Shown: positions 43,495 through 53,000 of the stretch, piece by piece
Position numbering within the stretch: position 1 is the stretch's first letter
Layout of the letters: every line of letters begins with the position of its first letter
The notes under the pieces: generated by a model
What the model saw: the letters and a program-made list of their open reading frames with translations, nothing else
Told to the model about the DNA's origin: nothing
Databases searched by the model: none
Source: JAXGQD01 sp964574395
Lineage (GTDB): Bacteria > Bacillota > Clostridia > Saccharofermentanales > Fastidiosipilaceae
Direction of reading: 5' to 3'
Assembly (NCBI GenBank): GCA_964574395.1
Contig: CAZNNL010000001.1
Location: forward strand, 1-64,000
Length of the DNA stretch: 64,000 bases
Translations under genes and position numbers: made by a program

Positions 43495-43977
43495 TCAAAT
43501 AACGCGATGTCCAAAACCTATTGCCACCTCGTCTAGGTGCAAGAGGCCGATGCTGAAGAACGTGCAGACCGCCACCACATCATTTAGGCGTGCTATACCA
43601 ATTTTCCCGCCGACATTCAGGCCCATGGCTTTGGTCATCAGTTGTGTCACAGCTTCGTGCGCTGCTCCTGCCACTGCTCCTTCTTCTGGGTGCGATTGTC
43701 CAATCAAGCCCTCGCGCCTGGCTGCGACCACGGCGCGTTCAATAAGGCGTGGTACGGCGTTAATAAAGGGACCGCCAAAGTCTGCGGCTGCGCAAAGAAT
43801 GCCTTGCTCCGCGAATATCTGGCACAGCCTTTTTTCATCTTCACGGCTACTGCTGAGCGCTATACGAATTGCTGCTGCAGCGACGCGTTTACTTAGGCTA
43901 TCTTGCTGAGATAGTATGTCTTCTTGTTCTTCATCACTCAAATCTTGAGCGTTAAACGCTTGTGATTTATCTATCAT
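43495..43977 (-). CDS. HutP-family RNA-binding regulator
   Basis: The 160-residue protein matches the HutP family; Bacillus HutP is a histidine- and Mg-dependent antiterminator. The N-terminal 20 residues are acidic. The conserved core has RAVVAARREGLI, histidines in SHPEEGAVAGAAHEAV that correspond to the Mg/histidine site, and the C-terminal block GLLHLDEVAIGFGHRVI, the family hallmark. It overlaps the carboxyltransferase 5S-like gene by 4 nt (ATGA), so it is made with the biotin enzymes. No hut genes are nearby, so the ligand and RNA target are unknown. Confidence 0.8.
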   Translation of the reverse strand: MIDKSQAFNAQDLSDEEQEDILSQQDSLSKRVAAAAIRIALSSSREDEKRLCQIFAEQGILCAAADFGGPFINAVPRLIERAVVAARREGLIGQSHPEEGAVAGAAHEAVTQLMTKAMGLNVGGKIGIARLNDVVAVCTFFSIGLLHLDEVAIGFGHRVI

Positions 43978-45371
43978 ACAGGTACAACCGCCTCTGAAAT
44001 ACTGCCCACGGTATCATCCAAGCCATGTTTCTTTTCAAGTCTCTTTTGGAAAAATTTTTCTGCCACCTGTGGGAACATGGCATAGGTTAACACATCTTCT
44101 TCGCTCTCAATATAGCGGGCGGCTTCTTGCCTGACTTTACCGAGTTCATCTTCGAGTAGATCTGCAGGTCTAACGGTGATGACTTCTTCATCGCCCAGGA
44201 TTTGTTTGATAAAGGCGGGGTCGATGGGGGCTGGTGTTTTGCCATACTTACCACGCAGAACATCTTTAGACTCATTGGGTACCATTTTGTAGCGTTCCCC
44301 TAGCACAACATTGAGAACCGCTTGGGTGCCGACAATTTGGGAAGATGGTGTAACCAAAGGTGGATAACCGAAATCTTTTCTGACGCGTGGGACTTCTTCT
44401 AAAACCGCATCCAATTGATCTGACTTGCCGGCATGCTCTAGTTGGGAGACGAGGTTTGAAAGCATGCCGCCAGGAACTTGGTAGCGCAGGGCATTGATAT
44501 CAACGCCTAGAACTTTAGGGCTAATTAAACCCTTTTCTAAATAGCGCTCGCGTAGTTTTTTAAAAATTTCTGAAACCTCACTTAGTTTGGCAAGATCCAA
44601 ACCGGTGTCGTATTGTGTCCCTTCAAGGGCAGCGACTAGTGGTTCAGTCGGGGGTTGAGACGTTCCCATTGCCATAGGGCTCAGAGCAGTATCAACAATG
44701 TCGACTCCGGCACCAATAGCCATGAGATAAGCCATGGAACCCATGCCTGTCGTGTAGTGTGTATGGAGTTCGAGGGGTAAATCGACTTTTTCTTTTATCG
44801 CTGTCACAAGTTCAGCGGCTTCGAAAGGTTTGAGTAAACCAGCCATATCTTTGATACAGAGGGATTGAACACCCATGTCTTTGAGTCTGAGGCAATCTTC
44901 GGCGAATTTATCAAGTGAGTGAAATGGGCTTGAGGTGAAAGAGATGCAGCCTTGCGCTTCAGCTCCGGCTTTAAGTGTGGCGTTAACGGCGCGCTCAATG
45001 TTGCGGTAATCGTTCAAGGCATCGAAAATACGAATGATATCAATACCATTAGCAACGGACTTAGCAACAAATTCATCCACCATGTCATCAGCGTAATGGC
45101 GATAACCTAAGAGGTTTTGGCCACGCAAAAGCATTTGGAGTTTCGTTTTAGGACAAGCCTTTTTTATCTTTCGCAAGCGCTCCCAAGGATCCTCATTGAG
45201 GAAGCGGACGCAGGCATCAAAGGTTGCTCCACCCCAACACTCGAGTGCGTGGTAACCAATGTCATCAAGAAGAGCTAATGCAGGCTCCATATCATTAAAA
45301 CCCATGCGGGTGGCTGCTAGGGATTGATGCGCATCCCGTAAAATGGTTTCGGTAATTTTAACTTTGGCCAT
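43974..45371 (-). CDS. Oxaloacetate decarboxylase alpha / transcarboxylase 5S-type subunit
   Basis: This metal-dependent carboxyltransferase (HMG-CoA-lyase-like TIM barrel) moves CO2 between oxaloacetate/pyruvate and biotin. The 465-residue protein has ILRDAHQSLAATRM (N-terminal metal and active site), MLLRGQNLLGYRHY, CIKDMAGLLKP (catalytic Lys) and LELHTHYTTGMG (metal histidines). The post-barrel helical domain follows, ending without a biotinyl domain. The separate carrier is the next gene upstream. Biotin carboxylase and the OadB/OadG membrane pump are absent here, which favours a transcarboxylase or a pump encoded elsewhere. Confidence 0.9.
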   Translation of the reverse strand: MAKVKITETILRDAHQSLAATRMGFNDMEPALALLDDIGYHALECWGGATFDACVRFLNEDPWERLRKIKKACPKTKLQMLLRGQNLLGYRHYADDMVDEFVAKSVANGIDIIRIFDALNDYRNIERAVNATLKAGAEAQGCISFTSSPFHSLDKFAEDCLRLKDMGVQSLCIKDMAGLLKPFEAAELVTAIKEKVDLPLELHTHYTTGMGSMAYLMAIGAGVDIVDTALSPMAMGTSQPPTEPLVAALEGTQYDTGLDLAKLSEVSEIFKKLRERYLEKGLISPKVLGVDINALRYQVPGGMLSNLVSQLEHAGKSDQLDAVLEEVPRVRKDFGYPPLVTPSSQIVGTQAVLNVVLGERYKMVPNESKDVLRGKYGKTPAPIDPAFIKQILGDEEVITVRPADLLEDELGKVRQEAARYIESEEDVLTYAMFPQVAEKFFQKRLEKKHGLDDTVGSISEAVVPV

Positions 45372-45374
45372 ATT

Positions 45375-45809
45375 TTACTCCTGAATGCTGAATAGCAAAT
45401 CGCCGGCATTGACGGTTTTCCCGCTACTCACCGCTACTTGCACAACTGTTCCAGCTTTAGGAAAAATGATTTCATTTTCCATTTTCATGGCCTCTAGGAT
45501 ACATAAAACAGTGTTAGCCGTAATGACTTGTCCTTGTTCAACTTTTACATCCAGTATGGTTCCTGGCATGGGCGCTCTAACAGCAGTTGCTCCTTCGCTT
45601 ACTACCGCTGTTGCTTCTGCACTTTCTGCTTGCGTGTCAGTGGTGTCGGCAGAAGACTGCGTATCTTTGGCTTCTTCGTTCGTAGTCGTGAACCATGGTA
45701 GTTCTTTGGACTTCCGCTGTGGGGCTGTGGCGTGTGTTGGGTCCCCTTGTAGTTCTTCGACTTCGACTTGGTAATTCTTACCGTTTACTTTTATGTTGTA
45801 GTATTTCAT
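45375..45809 (-). CDS. Biotin carboxyl carrier protein
   Basis: This 144-residue carrier has an N-terminal start MKYYNIKVNGKNYQVEVEEL, a Thr/Glu/Ala-rich linker and a biotinyl/lipoyl domain (about 72-144) with the biotinylation motif EAMKMEN. The start at 45809 is preceded by GGAGGG. It corresponds to the 1.3S subunit of transcarboxylase, or to the detached biotin domain of OadA. It is placed between the 12S-like and 5S-like genes. Confidence 0.92.
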   Translation of the reverse strand: MKYYNIKVNGKNYQVEVEELQGDPTHATAPQRKSKELPWFTTTNEEAKDTQSSADTTDTQAESAEATAVVSEGATAVRAPMPGTILDVKVEQGQVITANTVLCILEAMKMENEIIFPKAGTVVQVAVSSGKTVNAGDLLFSIQE

Positions 45810-45856
45810 CTGTTCCCTCCGAGCTTTTGATTGCTTGACGTCATCGTTTTCACTGT

Positions 45857-47320
45857 TTATTGCGCAACCCACAAGGCTTGTAATGCGCTGTATAGGTAAG
45901 GTCTACTGGCTTCAGGCATAATGATTTCGTCAATCAAACCTGCTGAGGCTGCTAGTTCTGGGGAGGTATAATTTTGACCATAGGCTTCTTCTAAGGTGCT
46001 GCGTTCGCTAATTGGGTCGGCGAGTTTTTCGAGGTCGGTTTTGCCAAAAAGATTGAGTGCTTGCTCAGCCGTCAATAAGCCAAGTTCAGCCGTCGGCCAT
46101 GCATAGGCACGGTCACATGCTTGGTACTTACTGTTAAAGGCCAGCAGATGGCTACCATAGGATTTACCAATGTAGAGATTAATCATTACGTTAGGATAAT
46201 TGCTGAAGACTTCGCTAAGCGTTGAAGCAGAGAGTAGCATGCCTTGACGCTCTGCGTCGGAACCGTCCAGAAAACCCGCGCTGTTGGTTATAGTTACGAG
46301 TGGCAGGCGGAATGCCTGTGCTAGTGTGAGAAAGCGTTTCAACTTCGCACCGCTTGTCAAACCGAGCCGTTCGCCTTGCTCAGCAACAATGGCTAGCGGG
46401 ACGTTTGCCAAACGGCCCAGACCACAGAATAACTCTGGAGCATAGTTTTCATACAATGGCAATAAACTCGCGTTGTCAAAAATTGCTTCAATTACTTTTG
46501 CAGTGTCTAGACCCTTGTCAGAATCTGCTGCAATCGCATTAAGTTCTGGCGCAATTCGATTCGGGTCAAGATCAAGCTCAGATGAAGTGCTCGTATTTTG
46601 GCTTAGTTCGTCAAACCAGCTAGTACTAGAGTTACTGTAGCTCAACAGCTTTCTTAAAACAGAACTGACTTCTTGATCATTTTTAGCAGAAAGTGCCACG
46701 GTACCCGAGCTACGCGCAAGTGTGCTGGCTCCACCGATATCTTGAGGTTTCTCAGTGGACTCTTCTTTAGCCAAAGTAACGCCTGGACCGTGCAGGAACA
46801 AGCCGCCATTTTCCTCTATCACGATAAGTGCATCTGCCAAGCCACTGATTAAACTTAAAGCGCCTGCAACAGGGCCACGGATGATTACTATAATGGGAAT
46901 AAGCTCTTTCGCTTCTTGAATCGCTTTTAGCATGAGCCCCACACCTTTCAGTGCGTTGAGACCTTCTTCAGCGCGGACACCACCTGAATCAAGAACTGCA
47001 ATAAATGGACTAAATGTTTCCAGGGCTTGTTTACAAACCTTAGCAAACTTCTCTGCGTGCACTAAGCCGACTGCACCTTTGAAAACTTTATTGTCTTGAA
47101 CGGCTAAAAACACTTGTTGGTCAGCTATAGTTGCACAGCCACTAATCAAGCCGTCTCCGGGAACAGCAGGGCGTTCAAAATTAGCATTACCCGAACTGCT
47201 AAGATAGCTGTCTTGCTCTACAAAACTGGCCTCGTCTACCAAGGAACGCACGAAGTCCAAACACTTAGAATTGCGCCTTGCAGCAGGTTTATATGCGGCC
47301 ATTTTATCGCGAGAACCCAT
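45857..47320 (-). CDS. Acyl-CoA carboxyltransferase (12S / MmdA-like subunit)
   Basis: This crotonase-fold carboxyltransferase has two halves. The N-terminal half contains GCATIADQQVFLAVQD, VLDSGGVRAEEGLNAL and IIRGPVAGALSLISGLAD; the C-terminal half contains ITNSAGFLDGSDAERQGML, IGKSYGSHLLAF and AWPTAELGLLTAEQALN. At 487 residues it is slightly shorter than MmdA, and the N-terminal half is divergent. It probably takes the carboxyl group from methylmalonyl-CoA or malonyl-CoA onto the biotin carrier. Start ATG 47320 has AAGAGGG. It is the first gene of the operon running on to hutP. Confidence 0.85.
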   Translation of the reverse strand: MGSRDKMAAYKPAARRNSKCLDFVRSLVDEASFVEQDSYLSSSGNANFERPAVPGDGLISGCATIADQQVFLAVQDNKVFKGAVGLVHAEKFAKVCKQALETFSPFIAVLDSGGVRAEEGLNALKGVGLMLKAIQEAKELIPIIVIIRGPVAGALSLISGLADALIVIEENGGLFLHGPGVTLAKEESTEKPQDIGGASTLARSSGTVALSAKNDQEVSSVLRKLLSYSNSSTSWFDELSQNTSTSSELDLDPNRIAPELNAIAADSDKGLDTAKVIEAIFDNASLLPLYENYAPELFCGLGRLANVPLAIVAEQGERLGLTSGAKLKRFLTLAQAFRLPLVTITNSAGFLDGSDAERQGMLLSASTLSEVFSNYPNVMINLYIGKSYGSHLLAFNSKYQACDRAYAWPTAELGLLTAEQALNLFGKTDLEKLADPISERSTLEEAYGQNYTSPELAASAGLIDEIIMPEASRPYLYSALQALWVAQ

Positions 47321-47416
47321 AATTTCCCTCTTTCTTGTCACCTGTGGCATTTACACATGATTTTAGCTAAACACGCCCTATTCGAGCATGCATCTACAAA
47401 AATCCACTACCGTACA

Positions 47417-47445
47417 ATTATAGAATAAGAATCCGAATATTTACA
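47417..47445 (-). promoter_or_regulatory. Putative promoter of the carboxyltransferase operon
   Basis: Minus strand: a consensus -10 TATAAT (47417-47422) with a 17-nt spacer and a weak -35 TGTAAA (47440-47445). It lies about 95 nt upstream of the 12S-like start and just downstream, in the minus sense, of the structured element at 47455-47645. Confidence 0.5.
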
Positions 47446-47454
47446 GGTGAGTTC

Positions 47455-47645
47455 TGCGAGGAAGGGTAAGCGGGAGCCATGGTTTGTAGCCCCCTGTAGG
47501 GACGCCATGCCAAATTTGCGACTAATTTGGCACGCTGTTTTTTTCGGTCGCGAACAAAACCACAATACTGTTCGTGTGGGGCGTACAGTTTCAAAAAAAC
47601 AATCCCTACACCGAGGACAAACGCGAAGATGGCGAAATACTCGCA
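47455..47645. ncRNA. Candidate structured RNA or complex inverted-repeat element
   Basis: In a 368-bp gene-free stretch, six complementary pairs nest without conflict. TGCGAG 47455-47460 pairs with 47640-47645, GCCAT 47476-47480 with 47629-47633, GTTTGT 47482-47487 with 47617-47622, TGTAGGGA 47495-47502 with 47603-47610, TGCCAAATT 47508-47516 with 47524-47532, and TGTTTTTTT 47536-47544 with 47593-47601. A seventh inner hairpin CGCGAACA 47549-47556 pairs with 47569-47576. The result is a rod with two branches, about 191 nt long. The strand is undecided: one G-U pair favours plus, one possible pair favours minus. No known RNA motif was recognised. Confidence 0.45.
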
Positions 47646-47688
47646 TGATTGAGGCTAAAAACTTCTAATTCTACATTGAGAACAGATG

Positions 47689-48396
47689 CTACTCTAAATC
47701 TAGCTCCTCCGCTGAGAGATCAGCAACTTGGTCCGCACTTTGTTGAGCGGATTCGAGTTTTTGTTCAAGTGCTTGAAGCGACGAGTACATGAGCATGTCC
47801 ATGGGGGGTAGGTTTTTGGCATCACTGAGATTCATGTCGAGCAGAAATTGTTGGCTTGTCTCATAAAGACCAGGCCTACCGGGCGCATCGAGCGTGCCAA
47901 CATTGGCAATTAAACCGCGCTCCTCGAGACGGGTCATAAGGCTGTCTGAATTGACTCCTCGGACAGCCTCGACTTGTGCTCTGGTTACGGGCTGATTGTA
48001 TGCGACCACAGCTAAGACTTCATAGGCAGCCTGTGTCAATGGAGTGACACTACGCGGTTTAAATAGCCCTAATAAAACATCGCGAAACTCGGGTTTCGTA
48101 GACAAGACATAATCTCCCTTGACTTCTCTTAACCACAAACCACGGCCATTCTGATTGCTGTAATCTTCCTGAAGTTTTATCAAAACCTCTTTTATTTCAG
48201 TTTCCGCATAGCCAGTGCATTCAGACATAACGAGGAGCGAAAGTGGGTCGCCAGAGGCAAAGAGCAAAGCCTCAAGTGCGGCGGGGAGCAATTCAGGAGC
48301 GATTTTTATGCTGTGTCCAATTGCCACGTTTTCAGTTGATAAAGCACTGCCCTCGTCACTAATCTCCATACTTAAATTTTCCATACTGTCTTCCAT
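47689..48396 (-). CDS. scpB: Segregation and condensation protein ScpB
   Basis: This kleisin-associated winged-helix protein (Kite family) of the SMC-ScpAB condensin has 235 residues. It has APELLPAALEALLFASGDPLS, the second winged helix with AAYEVLAVVAYNQPVTRAQVEAVRGVNSD, and LDAPGRPGLYETSQQFL. The ATG at 48396 has GAGGTG at 6 nt; an upstream frame of 10 residues is not supported. The C-terminus is acidic. It is downstream of scpA. Confidence 0.93.
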   Translation of the reverse strand: MEDSMENLSMEISDEGSALSTENVAIGHSIKIAPELLPAALEALLFASGDPLSLLVMSECTGYAETEIKEVLIKLQEDYSNQNGRGLWLREVKGDYVLSTKPEFRDVLLGLFKPRSVTPLTQAAYEVLAVVAYNQPVTRAQVEAVRGVNSDSLMTRLEERGLIANVGTLDAPGRPGLYETSQQFLLDMNLSDAKNLPPMDMLMYSSLQALEQKLESAQQSADQVADLSAEELDLE

Positions 48397-48451
48397 TGCA
48401 CACCTCATCGTTAAGGAATTTCTCAAAAGCTATTCTCTGCACCTCAGAAAT

Positions 48452-49333
48452 TTAATTCTGATATGCTTCTTCGGGTTTGCTGAGTTCAGAGTTTTCCAGC
48501 CAGGCACTAAATTCTTCTTCGTCTGTGCTGTTGGTACTTGTTCCTTCTGGAAGTAGGACTTCCATGGGGGCGAAGGGACTGTCTTGGATAACGTCGATGC
48601 GACGACCGCGGAGGAGTTCGAGAAGGGCGAGAAAACCGGTGACGCGTTCGGTTTTGCCAGCATGTTTAGGAAAAAGTTCATTAAAGAAAAAACGTCCCCG
48701 CTTGCGAACACGCTGCCAAATGGTGCGTAATTTATCTACGAGACTGACTTTTTCCCGCCTCAGAATGTGTGTTAAGCGTTCGCTTAAATCGTTAAAGCGC
48801 TGTGTGTTGCGCTCTTGCAGTTGCAGGGCGGCAAGGTGGAACTTTTCGGGTGCTAAGACGATATCCGCGTTTTCTAGATAAGGTAAGTCTATGCCTAAGC
48901 GGGCAGCACTTTCGGGCAAACGAAAGCTACAGTCTGCATAGAGGCTTTGGCGTTTTTTCAATTCTTCGGCCAACAGTTTACAACGCCTATACTCCAACAA
49001 TTTTAGCACAAGTTCGGCACGCGGGTCGTCGACCGCTTCGCCGTCTTCGTTTTGTCTTGGCAAAAGCAAACGCGACTTGATCTGCAAGAGGGTTGCCGCC
49101 ATCACTAAAAAGTCGGATGCAAGGTCCATGTCTGGCGTAAGCATCGCTTCCAGATAAGCCATATATTGCTCAGTTATTTGGGCGATGGGAATATCATAAA
49201 TGTCGATTTTTTGTCTATCTATTAAGGCGAAAAGCAAGTCCAACGGCCCACTGAAAGCCTCCAACTGTAAGGGAGGAAGTTCAGCACGCGCACTGCTTGT
49301 GACAGGCGAGATGGGGGTGTTGGGGTTATCCAT
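48452..49333 (-). CDS. scpA: Segregation and condensation protein ScpA
   Basis: This is the kleisin subunit of SMC-ScpAB. The 293-residue protein has the N-terminal SMC-neck binding region LEAFSGPLDLLFALIDRQKIDIYDIPIAQITEQY (by position, about 24-57), SDFLVMAATLLQIKSRLLLP and the C-terminal winged helix with FLALLELLRGRRIDVIQDSPFAPMEV. It lies between the M50 protease and scpB, the common Firmicute order. SD is weak (AAGGATGG). Confidence 0.93.
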   Translation of the reverse strand: MDNPNTPISPVTSSARAELPPLQLEAFSGPLDLLFALIDRQKIDIYDIPIAQITEQYMAYLEAMLTPDMDLASDFLVMAATLLQIKSRLLLPRQNEDGEAVDDPRAELVLKLLEYRRCKLLAEELKKRQSLYADCSFRLPESAARLGIDLPYLENADIVLAPEKFHLAALQLQERNTQRFNDLSERLTHILRREKVSLVDKLRTIWQRVRKRGRFFFNELFPKHAGKTERVTGFLALLELLRGRRIDVIQDSPFAPMEVLLPEGTSTNSTDEEEFSAWLENSELSKPEEAYQN

Positions 49334-49351
49334 CGTTTCGTTTTGCCATCC

Positions 49352-50068
49352 TTATAGTAATGTCACCAGCCAATTAAAAAGTGCGTCTAAAGGTAAACTA
49401 ATTAAGCGTATTATCGGGTTTGCGATAAAGCCTAAAAGTGTTCCTATCCAAGCCGGTCTGAGCAGAAAAATGGCTAAGAAACCTAAGCCTATGTAACGCT
49501 CATTCATCATCAGCCAATTGTATGCTTTGTGTGGCAAAACCCCAGCCAGAATTTTCGACCCATCTAGGGGTGGAACGGGTAACAGATTGAAAATCGCCAG
49601 CATGATATTCGTCACAAAAAACAAGTAAAAGAGTAAGTTCGCGCTATCCGCCACCGTGGCGACAAAGCCTGTTGTGCCATTTTTGTACAATGCTAGTTGG
49701 ACAAACGCAGTGAGATAGTACAAGAATGCACCAAGGACAGAGAGTACAAGGTTGCTAATTGGACCAGACGCTGAAACGATACTAAAGCCACGTTTCATGC
49801 TGACATCTCTGCGAAAGCGATTAGGATTGACTGGCACGGGTTTCGCCCAACCAACGGGCGCACCCATAACGATAAACAGTGTTCCCACGGGATCAAGGTG
49901 TGCAGCAGGGTTTAAGGTCAGGCGACCAGCTAATTTAGCTGTATCGTCGCCTAGTTTATAAGCAGCTCTGGCATGCCAATACTCGTGAATTGATAGCGAC
50001 ATCAAAAGCACAATGATGCGCATGATATAGGTCATTAGGTCTGCGCGACCTGCAATTACGTCAAGCAA
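49352..50068 (-). CDS. M50-family (site-2 protease-like) membrane metalloprotease
   Basis: This 238-residue polytopic protein belongs to the YwhC/YdgJ-like short M50 group. The zinc motif is HEYWHA (HExxH) in the first membrane segment, and the third ligand is in NLLPVPPLDGSKIL (NPDG-like). GPISNLVLS marks a second conserved segment. It starts at TTG, with AGAGGA upstream. It is encoded between ileS and scpA, as in many Firmicutes. The substrate is unknown. Confidence 0.88.
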   Translation of the reverse strand: MLDVIAGRADLMTYIMRIIVLLMSLSIHEYWHARAAYKLGDDTAKLAGRLTLNPAAHLDPVGTLFIVMGAPVGWAKPVPVNPNRFRRDVSMKRGFSIVSASGPISNLVLSVLGAFLYYLTAFVQLALYKNGTTGFVATVADSANLLFYLFFVTNIMLAIFNLLPVPPLDGSKILAGVLPHKAYNWLMMNERYIGLGFLAIFLLRPAWIGTLLGFIANPIIRLISLPLDALFNWLVTLL

Positions 50069-50091
50069 GTAGTTTCCTCTTTCGCAATGTA

Positions 50092-53000
50092 CTAGGCGCG
50101 TTTGAGCGCTAACGTACAGTCGTATCCGTTAATATTCCAATCCTTCATAATCTCGGCTTGGAAAGTATCCATTTCGTCTAATTGTAGCAGTTCTTCAGCC
50201 AAGACTTCTGCCTTGATTGTTTCTGCTTGTGTGGCCAAAACATGCTGAAGTTCTTGACCCGCTTTGTAGCCAACGATAATGCGGTCGACCACATTGAAAT
50301 CAGTATCTTTACGCATGGTCTGAATCTTAGAAACTAACTCACGCATCAAGCCTTCTTCGATTAAAGCATCGGTCATTTTAAGGTTTAGAGCAACAGTCAC
50401 ACCGTAGTCGCTCGCGCTTGCCAAGCCTTCTGCTTGCCTGCGTTCGATTAATAAATCCTCCTCGGCCAAAGCGTGCATGGCGCCATTTACTTCGACCATC
50501 AACTGGCCTGTTTCTTTGAGTTCTTTCATGGCGCTTCTACCGTCGAGTGACTTCAGGAGCTCACCTAATTGAGGTAAATCCTTACCAAAACGACGTCCGA
50601 GTGTTTTAAGCTGTGGTTTAAAACCGTAGTCTTCGAGTTCACTTGCATCCTTGATAAAACTGCAGGCTTTCACATTGAGCTCATCGAGGGCTAGCGCAGT
50701 AAACTCTTCGTTCATCTTTAAACCAGAGACATAAATCTCGGATAAAGGTTGACGGTTCTTAACGGCAGAGGTGTTGCGTGCGGCACGTCCTAAAACTACG
50801 ACTTGGAGCAAGTCATCCATGTTGCTCTCGAGTTCTTTGTCGATGCGTTCTTCGTTAGCTTCCGGGAAGGAGCAGAGGTGGATGCTTTCTTTTGCCAATG
50901 GATTAACAGAACGCACGAGATTTTGATAGATGCTTTCTGTCACAAAAGGCACAAAAGGTGCAGCCAAACGAATCACTGTCTCTAAGACGGTATAGAGGGT
51001 GAGATAGGCATTTACTTTATCTTGCTTCATCTCGCCTGCCCAGTAACGCTCACGGTTGCGGCGCACATACCAGTTAGAAAGCTCATCGCAAAACTCTGAC
51101 AACGCTCTACCACCACTTGTCACATCGTAAGTTGCCAGACTCTTGTCTACTTTCAAAATAAGCGATTGCAGACGCGAGAGTATCCAGCGATCCATGACCG
51201 TTAGACTAGCTTCGTCGAGCTGATGCTCCAATGGGTTAAACGAGTCAATTTCCGCATACATGATGTAAAACGCATAGGTGTTCCACAAAGTACCCATGAA
51301 CTTTCGCTGTCCTTCTGCTACAGCATCATCGGAGTAGCGGCTAGGGAGCCAAGGGTTGGAATTGGTGTAAAAGTACCAGCGGATAGCATCAGCACCTTTG
51401 CTGTTTAGCACTTCCCAAGGGTCGACAACATTGCCTTTATGCTTCGACATCTTTTGGCCCGTTTTGTCTTGCACGAGACCCATGACTTCACAATTCTTGT
51501 ATGGGCTTTGATCAAAGATACCGGTACCTATAGCCATCAGCGAATAGAACCAACCACGCGTTTGGTCCAAGGCTTCCGAAATAAAGTCTGCAGGAAAACG
51601 CGTCTCAAAGAGCTCCTTATTTTCAAATGGGTAGTGCCATTGCGCAAAAGGCATAGCACCCGAATCAAACCAGCAATCAATGACTTCCGGTACACGTTCC
51701 ATCAGGCTACCGCAATCAGGACAGGTCAAGTGCACCGCATCGATGTATGGGCGATGCAGCTCGATTTCATCTGGACAGTTAGGCGACATTTCCTTCAGCT
51801 CTGCGATTGAACCGACCAGATGGCGTTTGCCACAATCACCACAAATCCAGACAGGTAAAGGCGTGCCCCAATAGCGTTCACGCGACAAGCCCCAGTCCAC
51901 GACATTTTCCAAAAAGTTACCAAAACGTCCGCTGCCGATATTTTCTGGTATCCAGTTGACGGTCTTATTATTCGCCACCAGCTGATCTCTAACTTTCGTC
52001 ATCTCGATGAACCAAGAATGTCTGGCGTAATAGATGAGCGGTGTATCGCAACGCCAGCAGAACGGATAATTGTGCTCATACTTTTGTGTTTGGAGCAAAA
52101 GGCCTTCTTCAGCCAAACGCTTGATAATCAAGGGGTCGGCGTCTTTGACGAATAGACCGGCTAAGTCTTCCGCTTCTTCAGGCAGGGTACCGTCTTCTTT
52201 AACAAGTTGAACCAAAGGTAAATCTTCTCGTCTACCAATTCTGGCGTCATCTTCACCAAAGGCAGGTGCGATATGAACAATACCTGTACCATCGGACATG
52301 GTGACATAGTCGTCTGAGGTTACAAAGAATGCTTTCTTTTTGCTTTGTTCTACAATCTCATTGGCAAAAGGAAGCAAAGGCTCATATTCCAAGCCTTCTA
52401 AATTCACGCCTTTGAAGCGTTCAATAATCTTATAATTCTCTCCAAAAAGTCCAGGCACCAAAACCCCGGCCATATAGTAGCGCACGGTTTTGTGTTCTTC
52501 TTCGACTTCAATCAAGACGTACTCTTCTTCAGGGTTTACACAGAGCGCAACGTTAGACGGCAATGTCCAAGGTGTGGTAGTCCAAGCAGCCAAATATGTG
52601 TCTGGACTTGCTTTAACTTTAAAGCGCACAAAAATTGAAGTATCGGTAACGTCTTTATAGCCTTGAGCAACCTCATGACTTGAAAGCGAGGTGCCACAGC
52701 GTGGGCAGTACGGCACCACCTTGTACCCTTTATACAACAAACCTTGGTCCCAAAAGCGTTTCAGAGCCCACCATTCTGACTCGATGTAATTGTTCTCATA
52801 GGTAACGTAGGGGTCTTCCATGTCTGCCCAGTAGGCGACACGGTCAGACATCTGCTCCCATTCGTCTTTGTAGGTCCACACCGATTCCTTACATTTTCTG
52901 ATAAAAGGCTCGATGCCGTAGTCTTCAATCTCAGACTTACCATTGATGCCTAAGGATTTTTCTACTTCAAGCTCAACCGGCAAGCCATGCGTATCCCAAC

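Noticed and set aside
47407..47668. Two open frames (79 aa minus, 73 aa plus) over the structured element
   Set aside because: Neither has an SD or family likeness. Composition follows the inverted repeats, so coding is unlikely.
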